Shown here one piece after another: positions 1 through 7,828 of a stretch of 64,000 nucleotides of DNA. How positions within the stretch are numbered: the first letter of the stretch is position 1; each line of letters begins with the position of its first letter. A model generated the notes under the pieces. That model had not been told where the DNA came from and did not search any database. It worked only from the letters and a program-made list of their open reading frames with translations. The position numbers and the translations under genes were made by a program. This stretch comes from Caulobacter endophyticus (lineage in GTDB: Bacteria; Pseudomonadota; Alphaproteobacteria; Caulobacterales; Caulobacteraceae), in contig NZ_QDKQ01000037.1 in NCBI RefSeq assembly GCF_003116815.1, forward strand, positions 1 through 64,000. Direction: 5' to 3'.

Positions 1-354
1 ATCGAATAGGGTCGAACCATCCAGGCTGGCCTCCCGCACCAGCCTCCATGTTGAATCACGATCCGCTCAAACCCGGAATCCCCGATTCAATCAAATCCAA
101 GCGCGCTCTAGCAACAATTCGGAATTTGTGTCGAGCCAATCTTCTATGACGCGGTTCTGGCGAGCAGATTGTCATGCGCCTGCACGCCAAGCATCGGTTC
201 GCGCTGGAATACTGATCCGCCAACCGGCCACCTGGCGGAGACCTTCATGGGGGGGGCGGCCTCCCAAAGGGCGGGCTCGGCACCTTGCGGACAGCGTTCC
301 CGACCCTTCATTCGGCGGTTTCGGCCGCCATCGCCTGTCGCAAGCCGAGGGGGC
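1..354. other. gene-free leading stretch with GANTC cluster
   Basis: I see no convincing coding frame here on either strand; the open frames lack the strong third-position GC seen in neighbouring genes. Three GANTC sites (the CcrM methylation sequence) lie within 36 bases, at 53-57, 76-80 and 84-88. Such clusters mark methylation-sensitive promoters in Caulobacter. The gene they would serve probably lies beyond the left edge of the window, which I cannot see. Confidence 0.4.
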
Positions 355-885
355 CTATTTCGCCAACCGCGCCTTCACCTCGGCGATCAGCGCATCCAGC
401 GTCTCGACCTGCCTGACCCCGTACTTCTGCGCAGTGATGTCGACATTGCCCTTGCGCCAGAAGCCCTCGGGGCACAGCACCACCAGCTTCCCCGTGCGGG
501 CGTGCAGGCCCATCTCCAGCAGGCTGATCGGCGCCTGCGAGCCAGGCGTCAGGTAGAGGACGATGACGTCGGCGCTTTCCAGGGCCGCCAGTTCCCATTC
601 GACCTGGCGGCGGAACTCCGGCTCGTCGGCGACCGGCTTCCAGGCCGGGTTCCAGTCGGGGCGGCGCGGATTGAGGATCACCACGTCCTGGTCGGCCAGG
701 GCGGCGATCATCTGGCTCTGCCAGTCGACGGCCTTGCCCATGTCGATGCTGCCGCCCAGGAACACGCGCGGCCTGTCATGCGCGGCAGGCAGGGCCTGCG
801 GCGAGGTCACCACGGTGGGGGCGGCCAGGGCGGCGGTCGTCATGGCGAGACTCAGGGCGGCGGTGAGAACGGCGGCGCGGATCAT
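355..885 (-). CDS. exported nucleoside 2-deoxyribosyltransferase-like protein
   Basis: The 176-residue product starts with a clear signal peptide (residues 1-22, ending ALAA). A compact Rossmann-like domain follows that resembles the nucleoside 2-deoxyribosyltransferase superfamily. It has an RVFLGGSID strand-loop near residue 40, a NPRRPDWNP loop, and the late segment [17 protein letters not shown] followed by a Glu in SLLEMG, the usual place of the family's catalytic glutamate. Family members swap bases on deoxyribosides or cleave nucleotides, and are normally cytoplasmic, so the signal peptide is odd. It is transcribed towards the window's left edge and faces nothing recognisable. The fold call is fairly safe; the substrate is unknown. 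Confidence 0.7.
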   Translation of the reverse strand: MIRAAVLTAALSLAMTTAALAAPTVVTSPQALPAAHDRPRVFLGGSIDMGKAVDWQSQMIAALADQDVVILNPRRPDWNPAWKPVADEPEFRRQVEWELAALESADVIVLYLTPGSQAPISLLEMGLHARTGKLVVLCPEGFWRKGNVDITAQKYGVRQVETLDALIAEVKARLAK

Positions 886-957
886 TGCGCGGTTCTACGC
901 CGGACGCACGCGGGCGGCCACGAAACTCGACGGAACGATGATTTCGGGAGGGAGTAG

Positions 958-1047
958 TGGCGGTGAGAGAGGGATTCGAACCCTCGATAGAGTTTCCCCT
1001 ATACACGCGTTCCAGGCGTGCGCCTTCAACCACTCGGCCACCTCACC
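958..1047 (-). tRNA. tRNA-Ser (anticodon GGA)
   Basis: The reverse strand folds as a long-variable-arm serine tRNA. A seven-pair acceptor stem starts GGTGAGG and ends TCTCACC with discriminator G. The anticodon loop is CTGGAAC with anticodon GGA, which reads UCC and UCU codons. There is a class II extra arm and a GGTTCGAATCC T-arm. The 3' CCA is encoded at 958-960, so the CCA-inclusive gene is 90 bases. It stands alone between an exported protein gene and msrA. Confidence 0.96.
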
Positions 1048-1204
1048 AGCGCACTCGGGTCGGGGGCGGTTGAGACCCCCGGCGCGGGAAGGGGCGCAAT
1101 ATACTCAGGCAGCGACTCGTAGCAAGCGCCGTTACGGGGTGAAACTGGCGCTGCGACGACTTATATCGACGACCGAAGAACTCCCGCCTCCGAAAGGCCC
1201 CGCC

Positions 1205-1855
1205 ATGCTGTTCAAGAAAAGCCTCGAGATGCCGACCGTCGACACCGCCCTGCCTGGGCGCGAGGCGGCGATTCCGACCGCGCAGACCCACTTCGTCAAC
1301 GGCGCTCAGCTGAAGGGGCCCTATGCGGACGGCCTGGAGACGGCCGTGTTCGCCATGGGCTGCTTCTGGGGCGTCGAGCGCGTGTTCTGGAAGGTTCCGG
1401 GCGTGCTGGTGACCGCCGCCGGCTACGCCGCGGGCATTACCCCCAACCCGACCTATGAAGAGGTCTGCTCGGGCCGCACCGGCCACACCGAGGTGGTGCT
1501 GGTGGTGTTCGACCCCAAGGTCGTCACCTATGAGGCGCTGCTGAAGGTGTTCTGGGAGAACCACGACCCGACCCAGGGCATGCGCCAGGGCAATGACATC
1601 GGCACCCAGTATCGCTCGGGCATCTATGCGACCAGCGACGCCCAGGCCGCCGCGGCCGTGGCCAGCAAGGAAGCCTACCAGGTCGCGCTGTCGGCCCAGG
1701 GCCTGGGCGAGATCACCACCGAGATCGCCGCGGCTGGACCGTTCTACTTCGCCGAGGACTATCACCAGCAGTACCTGGCCAAGAACCCGGGCGGCTATTG
1801 CGGCATCGGCGGCACCGGCGTGACCTGCCCGATCGGCGTGGGCGTCGAGGCCTGA
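1205..1855 (+). CDS. msrA: peptide methionine sulfoxide reductase MsrA
   Basis: MsrA reduces methionine-S-sulfoxide in proteins and free methionine, repairing oxidative damage with thioredoxin as electron donor. The 216-residue product has the diagnostic GCFWG motif with catalytic Cys53, the GHTEVV segment, the YRSGIY stretch, the AEDYHQQY motif and resolving cysteines near the C-terminus ([14 protein letters not shown]). The first 35 residues extend ahead of the core, as in the long E. coli-type enzymes. I chose the ATG at 1205 because upstream in-frame sequence runs through the tRNA region. Its stop shares one base with the start of the next gene, so the two are probably translated together. 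Confidence 0.95.
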   Translation: MLFKKSLEMPTVDTALPGREAAIPTAQTHFVNGAQLKGPYADGLETAVFAMGCFWGVERVFWKVPGVLVTAAGYAAGITPNPTYEEVCSGRTGHTEVVLVVFDPKVVTYEALLKVFWENHDPTQGMRQGNDIGTQYRSGIYATSDAQAAAAVASKEAYQVALSAQGLGEITTEIAAAGPFYFAEDYHQQYLAKNPGGYCGIGGTGVTCPIGVGVEA

Positions 1856-2205
1856 TGACGCCCAAGGCCTTTCACGAGGCGGCCATGGCGCTGCCGGCGG
1901 CGACCATGACCGTCCAGTGGGGCGATGACCAGGTCTACAAGGTCGGCGGCAAGATGTTCGCCGTCATCGGGACCGGCGTCACCCATGGCGGCGGCGCCTC
2001 GTTCAAGGTCTCCGACGTCGCCTACGAGGTGCTGATCGAGACCGGCCGGGCCATAGCCGCGCCTTATCTGGCCCGGGCCAAGTGGGTGAAGATCGCGGAC
2101 CTGGCCTCGTTCGACGACGCCGAGGTGGCCGACTGGCTGAAGACCGCCCACGCCCTGGTCTCGGCCAAGCTGACGAAGAAGGCTCGGGCTGAGTTGCGGC
2201 TTTAA
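1855..2205 (+). CDS. MmcQ/YjbR family DNA-binding-like protein
   Basis: The 116-residue product matches the MmcQ/YjbR (CyaY-like fold) family. It has an N-terminal helix [13 protein letters not shown], a central hydrophobic sheet (VQWGDDQVYKVGGKMFAVIG), the conserved YLARAKWVKI segment, and a C-terminal helical pair ending AHALVSAKLTKKAR. These small proteins are often annotated as DNA-binding; their role is not settled. The start codon overlaps the msrA stop by one base (TGATG), which implies translational coupling and shared regulation with the oxidative repair enzyme. Confidence 0.85.
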   Translation: MTPKAFHEAAMALPAATMTVQWGDDQVYKVGGKMFAVIGTGVTHGGGASFKVSDVAYEVLIETGRAIAAPYLARAKWVKIADLASFDDAEVADWLKTAHALVSAKLTKKARAELRL

Positions 2206-2206
2206 G

Positions 2207-2343
2207 AGAACCTCCCCTTGTGGGGGAGGCGGCCGAAGGCCGGTTGGGGGGACGTTTTCAGCTTCCTCAGAGTGGCGGGCTTCGCAGCCACGCCCCCCAC
2301 CGATCGCTTCGCGATCCCCTCCCCCACAGGGGGAGGTTCCTCT
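2207..2343. repeat. GC-rich palindromic intergenic repeat, copy 1
   Basis: The element starts AACCTCCCC and ends GGGGAGGTT, with inner palindromic pieces and a core containing GGACGTTTTCAGCT. A related copy lies at 59924-60057 in the other orientation and shorter pieces at 9327-9351, 62101-62122 and 63305-63423. It separates the YjbR gene from the convergent DUF599 gene, so it can also fold as a two-way terminator. It resembles the Caulobacter-type intergenic repeats in layout. Confidence 0.75.
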
Positions 2344-2345
2344 CC

Positions 2346-3095
2346 TTAAATCCGGTCCTCCGGCGGATCGCCCGCCAGGCCGCGCATGTGCGGACCGTGC
2401 ACCACCGGCTGGCGTTCGAGGATCTGGCGCACCCTGCGGACCGCCACTGAGGCGCGGCTGCGGCGCTGGCGCCAGACCAGCAGGACCAGAGCGCCGATGC
2501 TGGCGGCCAGGAAGGCGTAGGGACCCAGCAGCCAGGCGGCCGCCGCCAGGGCGAAGTAGTAGCCGCGAACCCCGGCGTTGAAAGCCGACAGGGCCGGGTT
2601 GAGGATGCCGCCGGCGGCCTCGGCGTATTCGGCCAGCACCGAAGGCGGGGCCCACATCGGCGTCGCGCCGATGGCGGCCAGGCAGTAGTTCATCTGGCGC
2701 AGCGCCCAGATGAAGTCGAGCAGGCCCCGGGCCAGCGTCAGCAGGACGAGGCCCAGCTTGATCTGGAACATCACCGGCGTGGTCTCGGCCAGCACCTTCA
2801 GGCCCTCGACGCTTTTCAGCGCCGCGTCGCCGCCGAACAGCACGCCGGCTGCGGCGGCGATCAGGATCAGGTTCGACGAGGCGAAGAAGCTGGCCGAATT
2901 GATGGCGTGGCCCAGGAGCTGGCCGTCCAGCAGGGCGACCTCGCGCACCGCCATCTCGGTCATCCACCGGCGGCGGATCACCGTCATGTCGGTGTTGATC
3001 AGGTTCTTGCCCTGGCCCAGGCGCCGCAGCAGCGGCTCGTAGAACAGCCAGGCGAAGACGAAGAGGCCAAGGGCCAGGATGTCGAGAATCGGCAT
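2346..3095 (-). CDS. DUF599 family inner-membrane protein
   Basis: This 249-residue protein has an N-terminal membrane helix (LDILALGLFVFAWLFYEPL), a RRRWM segment, then three further hydrophobic spans. They include SNLILIAAAAGVLF, the conserved VMFQIKLGLVLLTLARGLLDFIWALRQMNYC block and a long span near residues 175-205. This layout fits DUF599, a family of four-helix membrane proteins of unknown function that is common in proteobacteria. The tail is hydrophilic and arginine-rich. It converges on the repeat at 2207-2343 and is transcribed in the same direction as, but separate from, the transporter upstream. Confidence 0.8.
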   Translation of the reverse strand: MPILDILALGLFVFAWLFYEPLLRRLGQGKNLINTDMTVIRRRWMTEMAVREVALLDGQLLGHAINSASFFASSNLILIAAAAGVLFGGDAALKSVEGLKVLAETTPVMFQIKLGLVLLTLARGLLDFIWALRQMNYCLAAIGATPMWAPPSVLAEYAEAAGGILNPALSAFNAGVRGYYFALAAAAWLLGPYAFLAASIGALVLLVWRQRRSRASVAVRRVRQILERQPVVHGPHMRGLAGDPPEDRI

Positions 3096-3154
3096 GGGCT
3101 ACGCTGCGAAGGAACGGGAGTCGACGACAGGGGATATCGGGCGGGGCGCGCGGG

Positions 3155-4597
3155 TCAATCCTCGGCGATCAGGCTGTGTCGGGCGGTGTCACGCAACAGG
3201 ACCGCGACGACCAGCCCCACGGTCATGACCGCGGCGACATAGAGGTAGAAGCCGCTCTCGATCCCGCCGTGCTTGAAGGCCAGGCCGACCATCTCGGCGG
3301 TGCCGCCGAACAGCACGTTGGCGACCGCGTAGGGCAGGGCCACGCCCAGCGCCCGCACATGGGCGGGAAAGAGCTCGGCCTTCACCACGGCGCTGATCGA
3401 GGTGTAGCCCGACTGGAAGGTCATGCCGACGATGATGAGGGCCAGGGCGACGCCGATGGAGTCGGTGGCGGCGATTCCGCTCATGATCGGCCAGATGGTC
3501 AGCGCGCCGCCGGCATAGGCGGCGATCAGCAGCGGCTTGCGGCCCACCTTGTCCGACAGCCAGCCGGCGAGCGGCTGCATCAGCATGAAGACGATCATGC
3601 TGATGGCGCTGATCTCGGAAGCGGCGGCCTTGTCGAACCCGGCGGTGTTGACCAGGAACTTCTGCATGTAGGTGGTGTAGACGTAGAAGGTCAGCGAGCC
3701 GCCAGCCGTCAGGCCCATGATCATCAGCGTCTCGCGCGGATGTCTGCGAAGCAGCGGCGCGATCAGGGTTGCGAAGAAGGCGACCAGAAAGGCGCCGGCC
3801 AGCACCTGCGGGGCAAGGCCCGGCCGGGCCAGCGCCCAGCCGCCGGCCGCCAGGGTCAGCACGAAGAACAGGCTGGCGAGGTTGCGCTGGCCCGAGCCGA
3901 TGCCCTCGGCCAGCTTGTCGGCGGCCTTGAACGAGGCGCTTTCATCGAGACCCCGGCGGATCCAGAACACCACCACGGCCAGCAGGGCGCCGATGACGAA
4001 CGGAATGCGCCAGCCCCAGGCGGCCAGGTCGTCCTTGTGCAGCAGGCGCTGCAGGATGATCAGCACGGCGAGCGCGATCAGCTGGCCGGCGATCAGGGTC
4101 ACGTAGTGGAAGCTGGACCAGAAACCGCGCCGGCTTCTGCCGGCCATTTCGCTCATATAGGTGGCGCTGGCGCCGTACTCGCCGCCTACCGACAGGCCTT
4201 GCAGCACGCGGGCGAGCAGCAGCACGGCCGGGGCGAACAGGCCGATGGTCTTGTAGTCGGGGGTGATGGCGATGATCAGGGCCCCGGCGCACATCAGCGA
4301 CACCGAGACCGATAGCGCCGCGCGGCGTCCGGCCCGGTCGGCGTAGTGGCCCATCAGCCAGGCCCCCACGGGGCGGGCCACGAATCCCAGGAAGAACACC
4401 GCCGCCGCCTGCAGCAACTGCACGGTCTGGTCGCCCTTGGGGAAGAAGTGCGGGGCGAAATAGAGGGTGAAGGCGGCGTAGGCGAACCAGTCGTACCACT
4501 CGACGAGGTTGCCGGCCGAACCGCCGAGGATCGCCCGGGCGCGCTGCGCCGGGGTCAGGGTCACGGCGGCGGGCGGCGGCGCAGCGGCGTCGGTCAT
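3155..4597 (-). CDS. MFS transporter, metabolite:H+ symporter family
   Basis: The 480-residue protein is a major facilitator with about twelve helices. It carries the MHS-subfamily signatures: GNLVEWYDWFAYA in helix 1, FARP-like GFVARPVGAWLMGHYADRAGRR in loop 2-3, and GLSVGGEYGASATYMSEMA in helix 5. The family includes the alpha-ketoglutarate, proline/betaine and shikimate carriers, which import small acids or zwitterions with protons. The central loop after helix 6 (DESASFKAADKLAEG) and the second GRKPLL motif are intact. It is a single-gene unit; the substrate cannot be told from sequence, though dicarboxylates are the commonest in close relatives. Confidence 0.9.
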   Translation of the reverse strand: MTDAAAPPPAAVTLTPAQRARAILGGSAGNLVEWYDWFAYAAFTLYFAPHFFPKGDQTVQLLQAAAVFFLGFVARPVGAWLMGHYADRAGRRAALSVSVSLMCAGALIIAITPDYKTIGLFAPAVLLLARVLQGLSVGGEYGASATYMSEMAGRSRRGFWSSFHYVTLIAGQLIALAVLIILQRLLHKDDLAAWGWRIPFVIGALLAVVVFWIRRGLDESASFKAADKLAEGIGSGQRNLASLFFVLTLAAGGWALARPGLAPQVLAGAFLVAFFATLIAPLLRRHPRETLMIMGLTAGGSLTFYVYTTYMQKFLVNTAGFDKAAASEISAISMIVFMLMQPLAGWLSDKVGRKPLLIAAYAGGALTIWPIMSGIAATDSIGVALALIIVGMTFQSGYTSISAVVKAELFPAHVRALGVALPYAVANVLFGGTAEMVGLAFKHGGIESGFYLYVAAVMTVGLVVAVLLRDTARHSLIAED

Positions 4598-4672
4598 GCG
4601 GGCTCCCCTCGTCGGCCCGAGGCCGTTGAGGGGAGCTTAGGCGAGTTTAGCGCCGCCGACCAAGCGTCGGCG

Positions 4673-4828
4673 TCAGATCCTGCCGATCAGCACCAGGATG
4701 ATGATGATCACCAGGACGAGGCCCAGGCCGCCGCTGGGGAAGTAGCCCCACGAACGGCTGTGGCCCCAGGTGGGCAGGGCGCCGATCAGCGCCAGGATCA
4801 GGATGATGATGAGGATGGTGCCGAGCAT
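4673..4828 (-). CDS. DUF3309 small hydrophobic protein
   Basis: A 51-residue product begins MLGTILIIILILALIGALP, carries a central WGHSRSWGYFPSGG turn, and ends with a second hydrophobic stretch (LVLVIIIILVLIGRI). The two-helix hairpin with a Trp/Pro/Gly-rich turn is typical of DUF3309, a small inner-membrane family of unknown function. A purine-rich ribosome site (AGGAGAT) precedes the ATG. The gene sits alone between the transporter and the DUF983 gene, all on the same strand. Confidence 0.8.
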   Translation of the reverse strand: MLGTILIIILILALIGALPTWGHSRSWGYFPSGGLGLVLVIIIILVLIGRI

Positions 4829-4927
4829 TCGGATCTCCTGTCTGACCGGCGAACCGCGTTCGGCGCGCCTGGACTTCGGGGAGGGAATGCAAGCTGTGCG
4901 GCGAGGGTTCCGCCGCCGCTTTTTCGG

Positions 4928-5320
4928 TCAGCCGCCGGGGGCGTCCTCGGCCTTGCGCAGGCCGTTGGCCCACAGGGCTCCGATCACCGCGCCCTTGACC
5001 CGGGGCAGCAGCATCAGGGTCAGGGCCGCCAGCGGCAGGATGGTCAGAGGCGCGACCAGCCAGGGCGAGGCCTGCCAGATGAACGGGAACAGCAGCAGCG
5101 GCGCCACGAACAGGTGGCCGACGATCAGGATCGTGAAGTAGGCGGGACCGTCGTCGGCCGGGTAGGCGGCCAGGTGGTGGCCGCAGGCCTCGCAGTCGAA
5201 CTCGACCTTCAGGTAGCGTGAATACAGCTTGCCCTCGCCGCAGTTGGGGCAGCGATGGCGGACGCCTCTTTTCATGCCGGTCAGAACGCTGGGTACAGGG
5301 CGGTCGGTCATGGCGTCCAT
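4928..5320 (-). CDS. DUF983 family zinc-ribbon membrane protein
   Basis: The 130-residue protein has an N-terminal four-cysteine zinc ribbon (RCPNCGEGKLY...FDCEACGHHLAAY) followed by the conserved DDGPAYFTILIVGH segment and two membrane helices. That order defines DUF983, alphaproteobacterial proteins often found near cytochrome oxidase assembly genes, though not here. The start at 5320 follows a CGGAG ribosome site; a second in-frame ATG nine bases later is possible. Function is unproven; metal handling at the inner membrane is the usual guess. Confidence 0.85.
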   Translation of the reverse strand: MDAMTDRPVPSVLTGMKRGVRHRCPNCGEGKLYSRYLKVEFDCEACGHHLAAYPADDGPAYFTILIVGHLFVAPLLLFPFIWQASPWLVAPLTILPLAALTLMLLPRVKGAVIGALWANGLRKAEDAPGG

Positions 5321-5619
5321 ATGGCTCCGGCGACGCTTGGTGCAAATAGCACTTTCGGTCGCATGTGCGCTTTGGAAGCAGATATTCAGCCCTGAACTGG
5401 GCGATTGCCGAAAGACTTCATCCTCTGCGCGTGTCGCGCGCGAATGAATCTGCCAGCAGGGTTAATGGTGGGCGGCTTCCGGTTAAGCTTTGGATGTCGA
5501 ACGATGTCACGGGGGTTACTTGGCTCGACGGCGGCGAACCTGGCGCGCCATTGCGGCCGGTATTGGGCGAGGCGGCGCGCCTGCCATGCGACAAAACGCG
5601 CGCCGAAGACCCAAGGACC
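5321..5619. other. intergenic stretch without recognisable gene
   Basis: About 300 bases between the DUF983 start and the end of the entericidin-like gene. Open frames exist but none has a plausible protein composition or ribosome site. A lone TTAAC motif (GGGTTAATGG on the plus strand) lies near 5460. It probably contains the promoter of the DUF983 gene and perhaps an unannotated non-coding transcript, but I see no defined structure. Confidence 0.35.
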
Positions 5620-5754
5620 CTATTTGGCGTCGCGAGCGGTGTCGGCGACCGCACGGCCGGCGGCCGAGACGTCGCGGCCCACGCCTTCGATGGTGTTGCA
5701 GGCCGAGACCAGCAGGGCGGCCGCGGCGGCGGCGAGGACGATGATCTTGCGCAT
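5620..5754 (-). CDS. entericidin A/B family lipoprotein
   Basis: This 44-residue lipoprotein has signal MRKIIVLAAAAAALLVSAC with lipidated Cys19. It then has the family signature NTIEGVGRDVSAAGRAVADTARDAK. Entericidins are tiny outer-envelope lipoproteins; in enterobacteria an antidote/toxin pair acts in stationary phase, but most alphaproteobacterial copies are single and of unknown role. Only one copy is seen here, with no partner next to it. Confidence 0.88.
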   Translation of the reverse strand: MRKIIVLAAAAAALLVSACNTIEGVGRDVSAAGRAVADTARDAK

Positions 5755-5855
5755 GGGCGCTCCCCAGATGAAAAGGCGCGCGGAGCTTAGCCGCCCCGCG
5801 CGCCGCTTCAAGGTCGAGTTCTCGACCAAATTAGGGCGGGCGAATTCGGTCCGTA

Positions 5856-6428
5856 TCAGCGGATCCGGCGGATCGAGCTGATACGGTCGTTCATGTCGCG
5901 CGGGAAGACGCCCATGTCGGCCGACACGCGCCAGCAGCGGCCGCGGTAGTAGGCGTCGTCGCACAGTTCCCATTCGCCGCGACGGATCTGGATCGACGAG
6001 GCCCTGTCGTTGAAGCCGATCTGCACGAAATCGGGCATGTCGCCGCGAACCTCGTAGGCGCGGCCGCCGTAGCCGGCATGCTCGAACAGCACCGCGTCGG
6101 CGCCGCGACCGCCGCCCCAGCCCGGACCGCCCGAGCCGCCAGGACCGCCCGGACGACCGCCGCCCCGGGTGCAGACCAGGCGGCCGTCCTGGTTCTCCAT
6201 CTCGCGGCAGTCGGCGCTGGCGGTCGACCACTGCCACCGGCCGCGACGGTCGCGGCATTCGGCGCTGACCTCGCCCCGGCGGACGGTGATGTTGCGGCAG
6301 CTCTGCTCGTAGGAGCCGCGCGGGCGCTCCTCATAGCGGTCGCCGCGGCCGGGGCCTTGGGCGAGAGCAGGGGCGGCCGTGGCGGCGAGGGCGCTCGTCG
6401 CGACAATCAGGGCGAGGGCGGTGCGCAT
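5856..6428 (-). CDS. secreted cyanovirin-like/beta-gamma-crystallin fusion protein
   Basis: The 190-residue product has a signal peptide (residues 1-24, cut after ALAQ). A cyanovirin-N-like half domain (about 38-87) follows, with SYEQSCRNI, VSAECRDRRGRW and a late Cys. A glycine-rich linker of about 23 residues comes next, then a beta/gamma-crystallin domain (about 112-190) with the repeated pattern LFEHAGYGGRAYEV and CDDAYYRGRCWRV, each closed by D(R/I)xSSI. CVNH domains bind glycans and crystallin modules often bind calcium, so an extracellular or periplasmic sugar/Ca-binding protein is likely. The ATG at 6428 is chosen because it begins the signal peptide; upstream in-frame sequence is not signal-like. 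Confidence 0.82.
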   Translation of the reverse strand: MRTALALIVATSALAATAAPALAQGPGRGDRYEERPRGSYEQSCRNITVRRGEVSAECRDRRGRWQWSTASADCREMENQDGRLVCTRGGGRPGGPGGSGGPGWGGGRGADAVLFEHAGYGGRAYEVRGDMPDFVQIGFNDRASSIQIRRGEWELCDDAYYRGRCWRVSADMGVFPRDMNDRISSIRRIR

Positions 6429-6589
6429 GGCGTGGTCTCCCGAAAGGCCGGCGTCGAGGCCGGTTGATGCGGCCAAGCTAGTATCGCGGCGCGTGAACGT
6501 CACCTGAATGAAAACCTTGTAATCAAAGGCGGTCGGGCTTCGGCGAACGGCGCCTTGAGAAGGCCGCGCTTGATCGCCATTGTCAGCTC

Positions 6590-7147
6590 ATGCGCACCGC
6601 CGTTCTCGCCCTTCCCGTCCTGGCCGTCCTCACCGTTGCGGGCGGCGCGTTCGCGCAAAGCAATCCGCCCCAGGCGTCGCGACCCGAGCCGACCCCGGTC
6701 TCGCCCGTGACGGTGATGCCGCCGACCCTGCCGCCCAAGGTGACGACCACCTGGCCGGCGGCTGGCGAGACGGTCGCGCCGGGCATCCTGGTGCTGAAGG
6801 TCAGCTTCGACCAGAAGATGTCGCCCGGGGCCTGGAACTACGCGGCCGCCGCTGGCGGCGAGAAGCCCGAATGCGTGCGCGCCCCGCGCCTGCTGAACGA
6901 TGGACGCACCTTCGTCCTGCTCTGCAGCACCAAGCCGGGCAAGAGCTATGCGGTGGCCTTCAACGGCGTGCGCGAGGGCGGCTTCGCCAACGAGGCCGAG
7001 AACCCGGCCCTGACCGCCGAGCTGGCCTTCTCCACCAGCAAGGATCCCTCAATCTACACGCTGAAGGGGGCGATGAAGGCGGCCAGCCTGAAGGATGACG
7101 AAGGCCCCGTGCAGGAAGCGCCCAAGCTTGTCGCCACGACCCCGTGA
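6590..7147 (+). CDS. secreted protein with Ig-like domain, function unknown
   Basis: The 185-residue protein has a signal peptide (residues 1-22, ending GGAFA) and a proline-rich spacer (about 24-50). One beta-sandwich-like domain follows, beginning TTTWPAAGETVAPGILVLKVSFDQKMSPGAWNYA. The pattern of 'P..G....P....I.V.FD.PM' plus the later GKSYAVAFNG and FxNEAENPALTAELAFSTS resembles bacterial Ig-like (SbsA/BIg_5-type) domains of envelope proteins. Two cysteines may form a disulfide. I do not recognise a specific function. Confidence 0.6.
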   Translation: MRTAVLALPVLAVLTVAGGAFAQSNPPQASRPEPTPVSPVTVMPPTLPPKVTTTWPAAGETVAPGILVLKVSFDQKMSPGAWNYAAAAGGEKPECVRAPRLLNDGRTFVLLCSTKPGKSYAVAFNGVREGGFANEAENPALTAELAFSTSKDPSIYTLKGAMKAASLKDDEGPVQEAPKLVATTP

Positions 7148-7231
7148 GGTCGCGATCACGCGTTGTTTCGGAACCGTTACAAACCGGGCTGCGTTGGTTG
7201 ATCGGGCAGGGGCCCTCCGACGGAGCGCATT

Positions 7232-7705
7232 ATGAAGACCAAGTTTGCTTATCTCGCCGCCGCCGCGACCCTTTCGATGGCTGGCGCCGCTTACGCTCAA
7301 GACGCTGCTCAGCCGCCGGCCGATCCGGCTGCCGCGCAGCCGCCGGCCGCCAGCACCCCGGCGCCGGGATCGGCCACCAGCAGCACCACGACGACGACCA
7401 CCACGGCTCCTGCTGACAGCAGCGCCGCGGCCGCCGCTCAGGCCGGCACGCCGTCATCTGCCAACGTCGCGGCCGACGTTGCGGTCGGCGCCGAGATCAA
7501 GGACCCGGCCGGCGCCGTGGTCGGTACGGTCAGCGGCACCTCCACGGGTGCTGACGGTTCGGCCAACGTCGTGGTCAGCAGCGGCGACAAGAAGTTCGCC
7601 CTGCCGAAGGCCAGCCTGAGCGCCGGCGCCGACGGCAGCATCAGCACCACGGCCACCAAGGCCCAGATCGACGCGGCCCTGGCCGGCGCGGCCGCTCCCA
7701 AGTAA
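7232..7705 (+). CDS. secreted low-complexity Ala/Pro/Thr protein with PRC-barrel-like end
   Basis: The 157-residue product starts with signal peptide MKTKFAYLAAAATLSMAGAAYA. A low-complexity linker of alanine, proline and a run of threonines (residues 24-80) follows. A C-terminal domain of about 70 residues includes VGAEIKDPAGAVVGTVSGT and KKFALPKASLSAGADGSI. That beta-strand pattern resembles a minimal PRC-barrel, which senses or binds partners at the envelope. It has its own strong terminator at 7732. Conserved small proteins like this are common in Caulobacterales; the role is unknown. Confidence 0.6.
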   Translation: MKTKFAYLAAAATLSMAGAAYAQDAAQPPADPAAAQPPAASTPAPGSATSSTTTTTTTAPADSSAAAAAQAGTPSSANVAADVAVGAEIKDPAGAVVGTVSGTSTGADGSANVVVSSGDKKFALPKASLSAGADGSISTTATKAQIDAALAGAAAPK

Positions 7706-7731
7706 CATCGTCCCTTCATCCGAACACGCAC

Positions 7732-7762
7732 GAGGCCCGCCCGGCATTGCCGAGCGGGCCTC
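7732..7762 (+). terminator. hairpin terminator after the gene at 7232
   Basis: Perfect nine-base arms GAGGCCCGC and GCGGGCCTC enclose a loop of about 13 bases, 27 bases after the stop codon. There is no long T-run, but stem strength and position suit termination. Confidence 0.75.
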
Positions 7763-7828
7763 ACGCTGCTAGCGATGCAGCGTAAACTTCGGCGGTCTCC
7801 GCCAGTCCGCTGACATGAGGTGTGTCGG

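Noticed and set aside
563..1204. Upstream extension of msrA through the tRNA gene
   Set aside because: It would translate across tRNA-Ser and antisense to another gene. The ATG at 1205 gives a normal MsrA.
3176..4315. 379-codon plus-strand frame opposite the MHS transporter
   Set aside because: Its His/Gly/Asp/Gln-rich text is the usual shadow of a membrane protein gene; the opposite frame has all transporter motifs.
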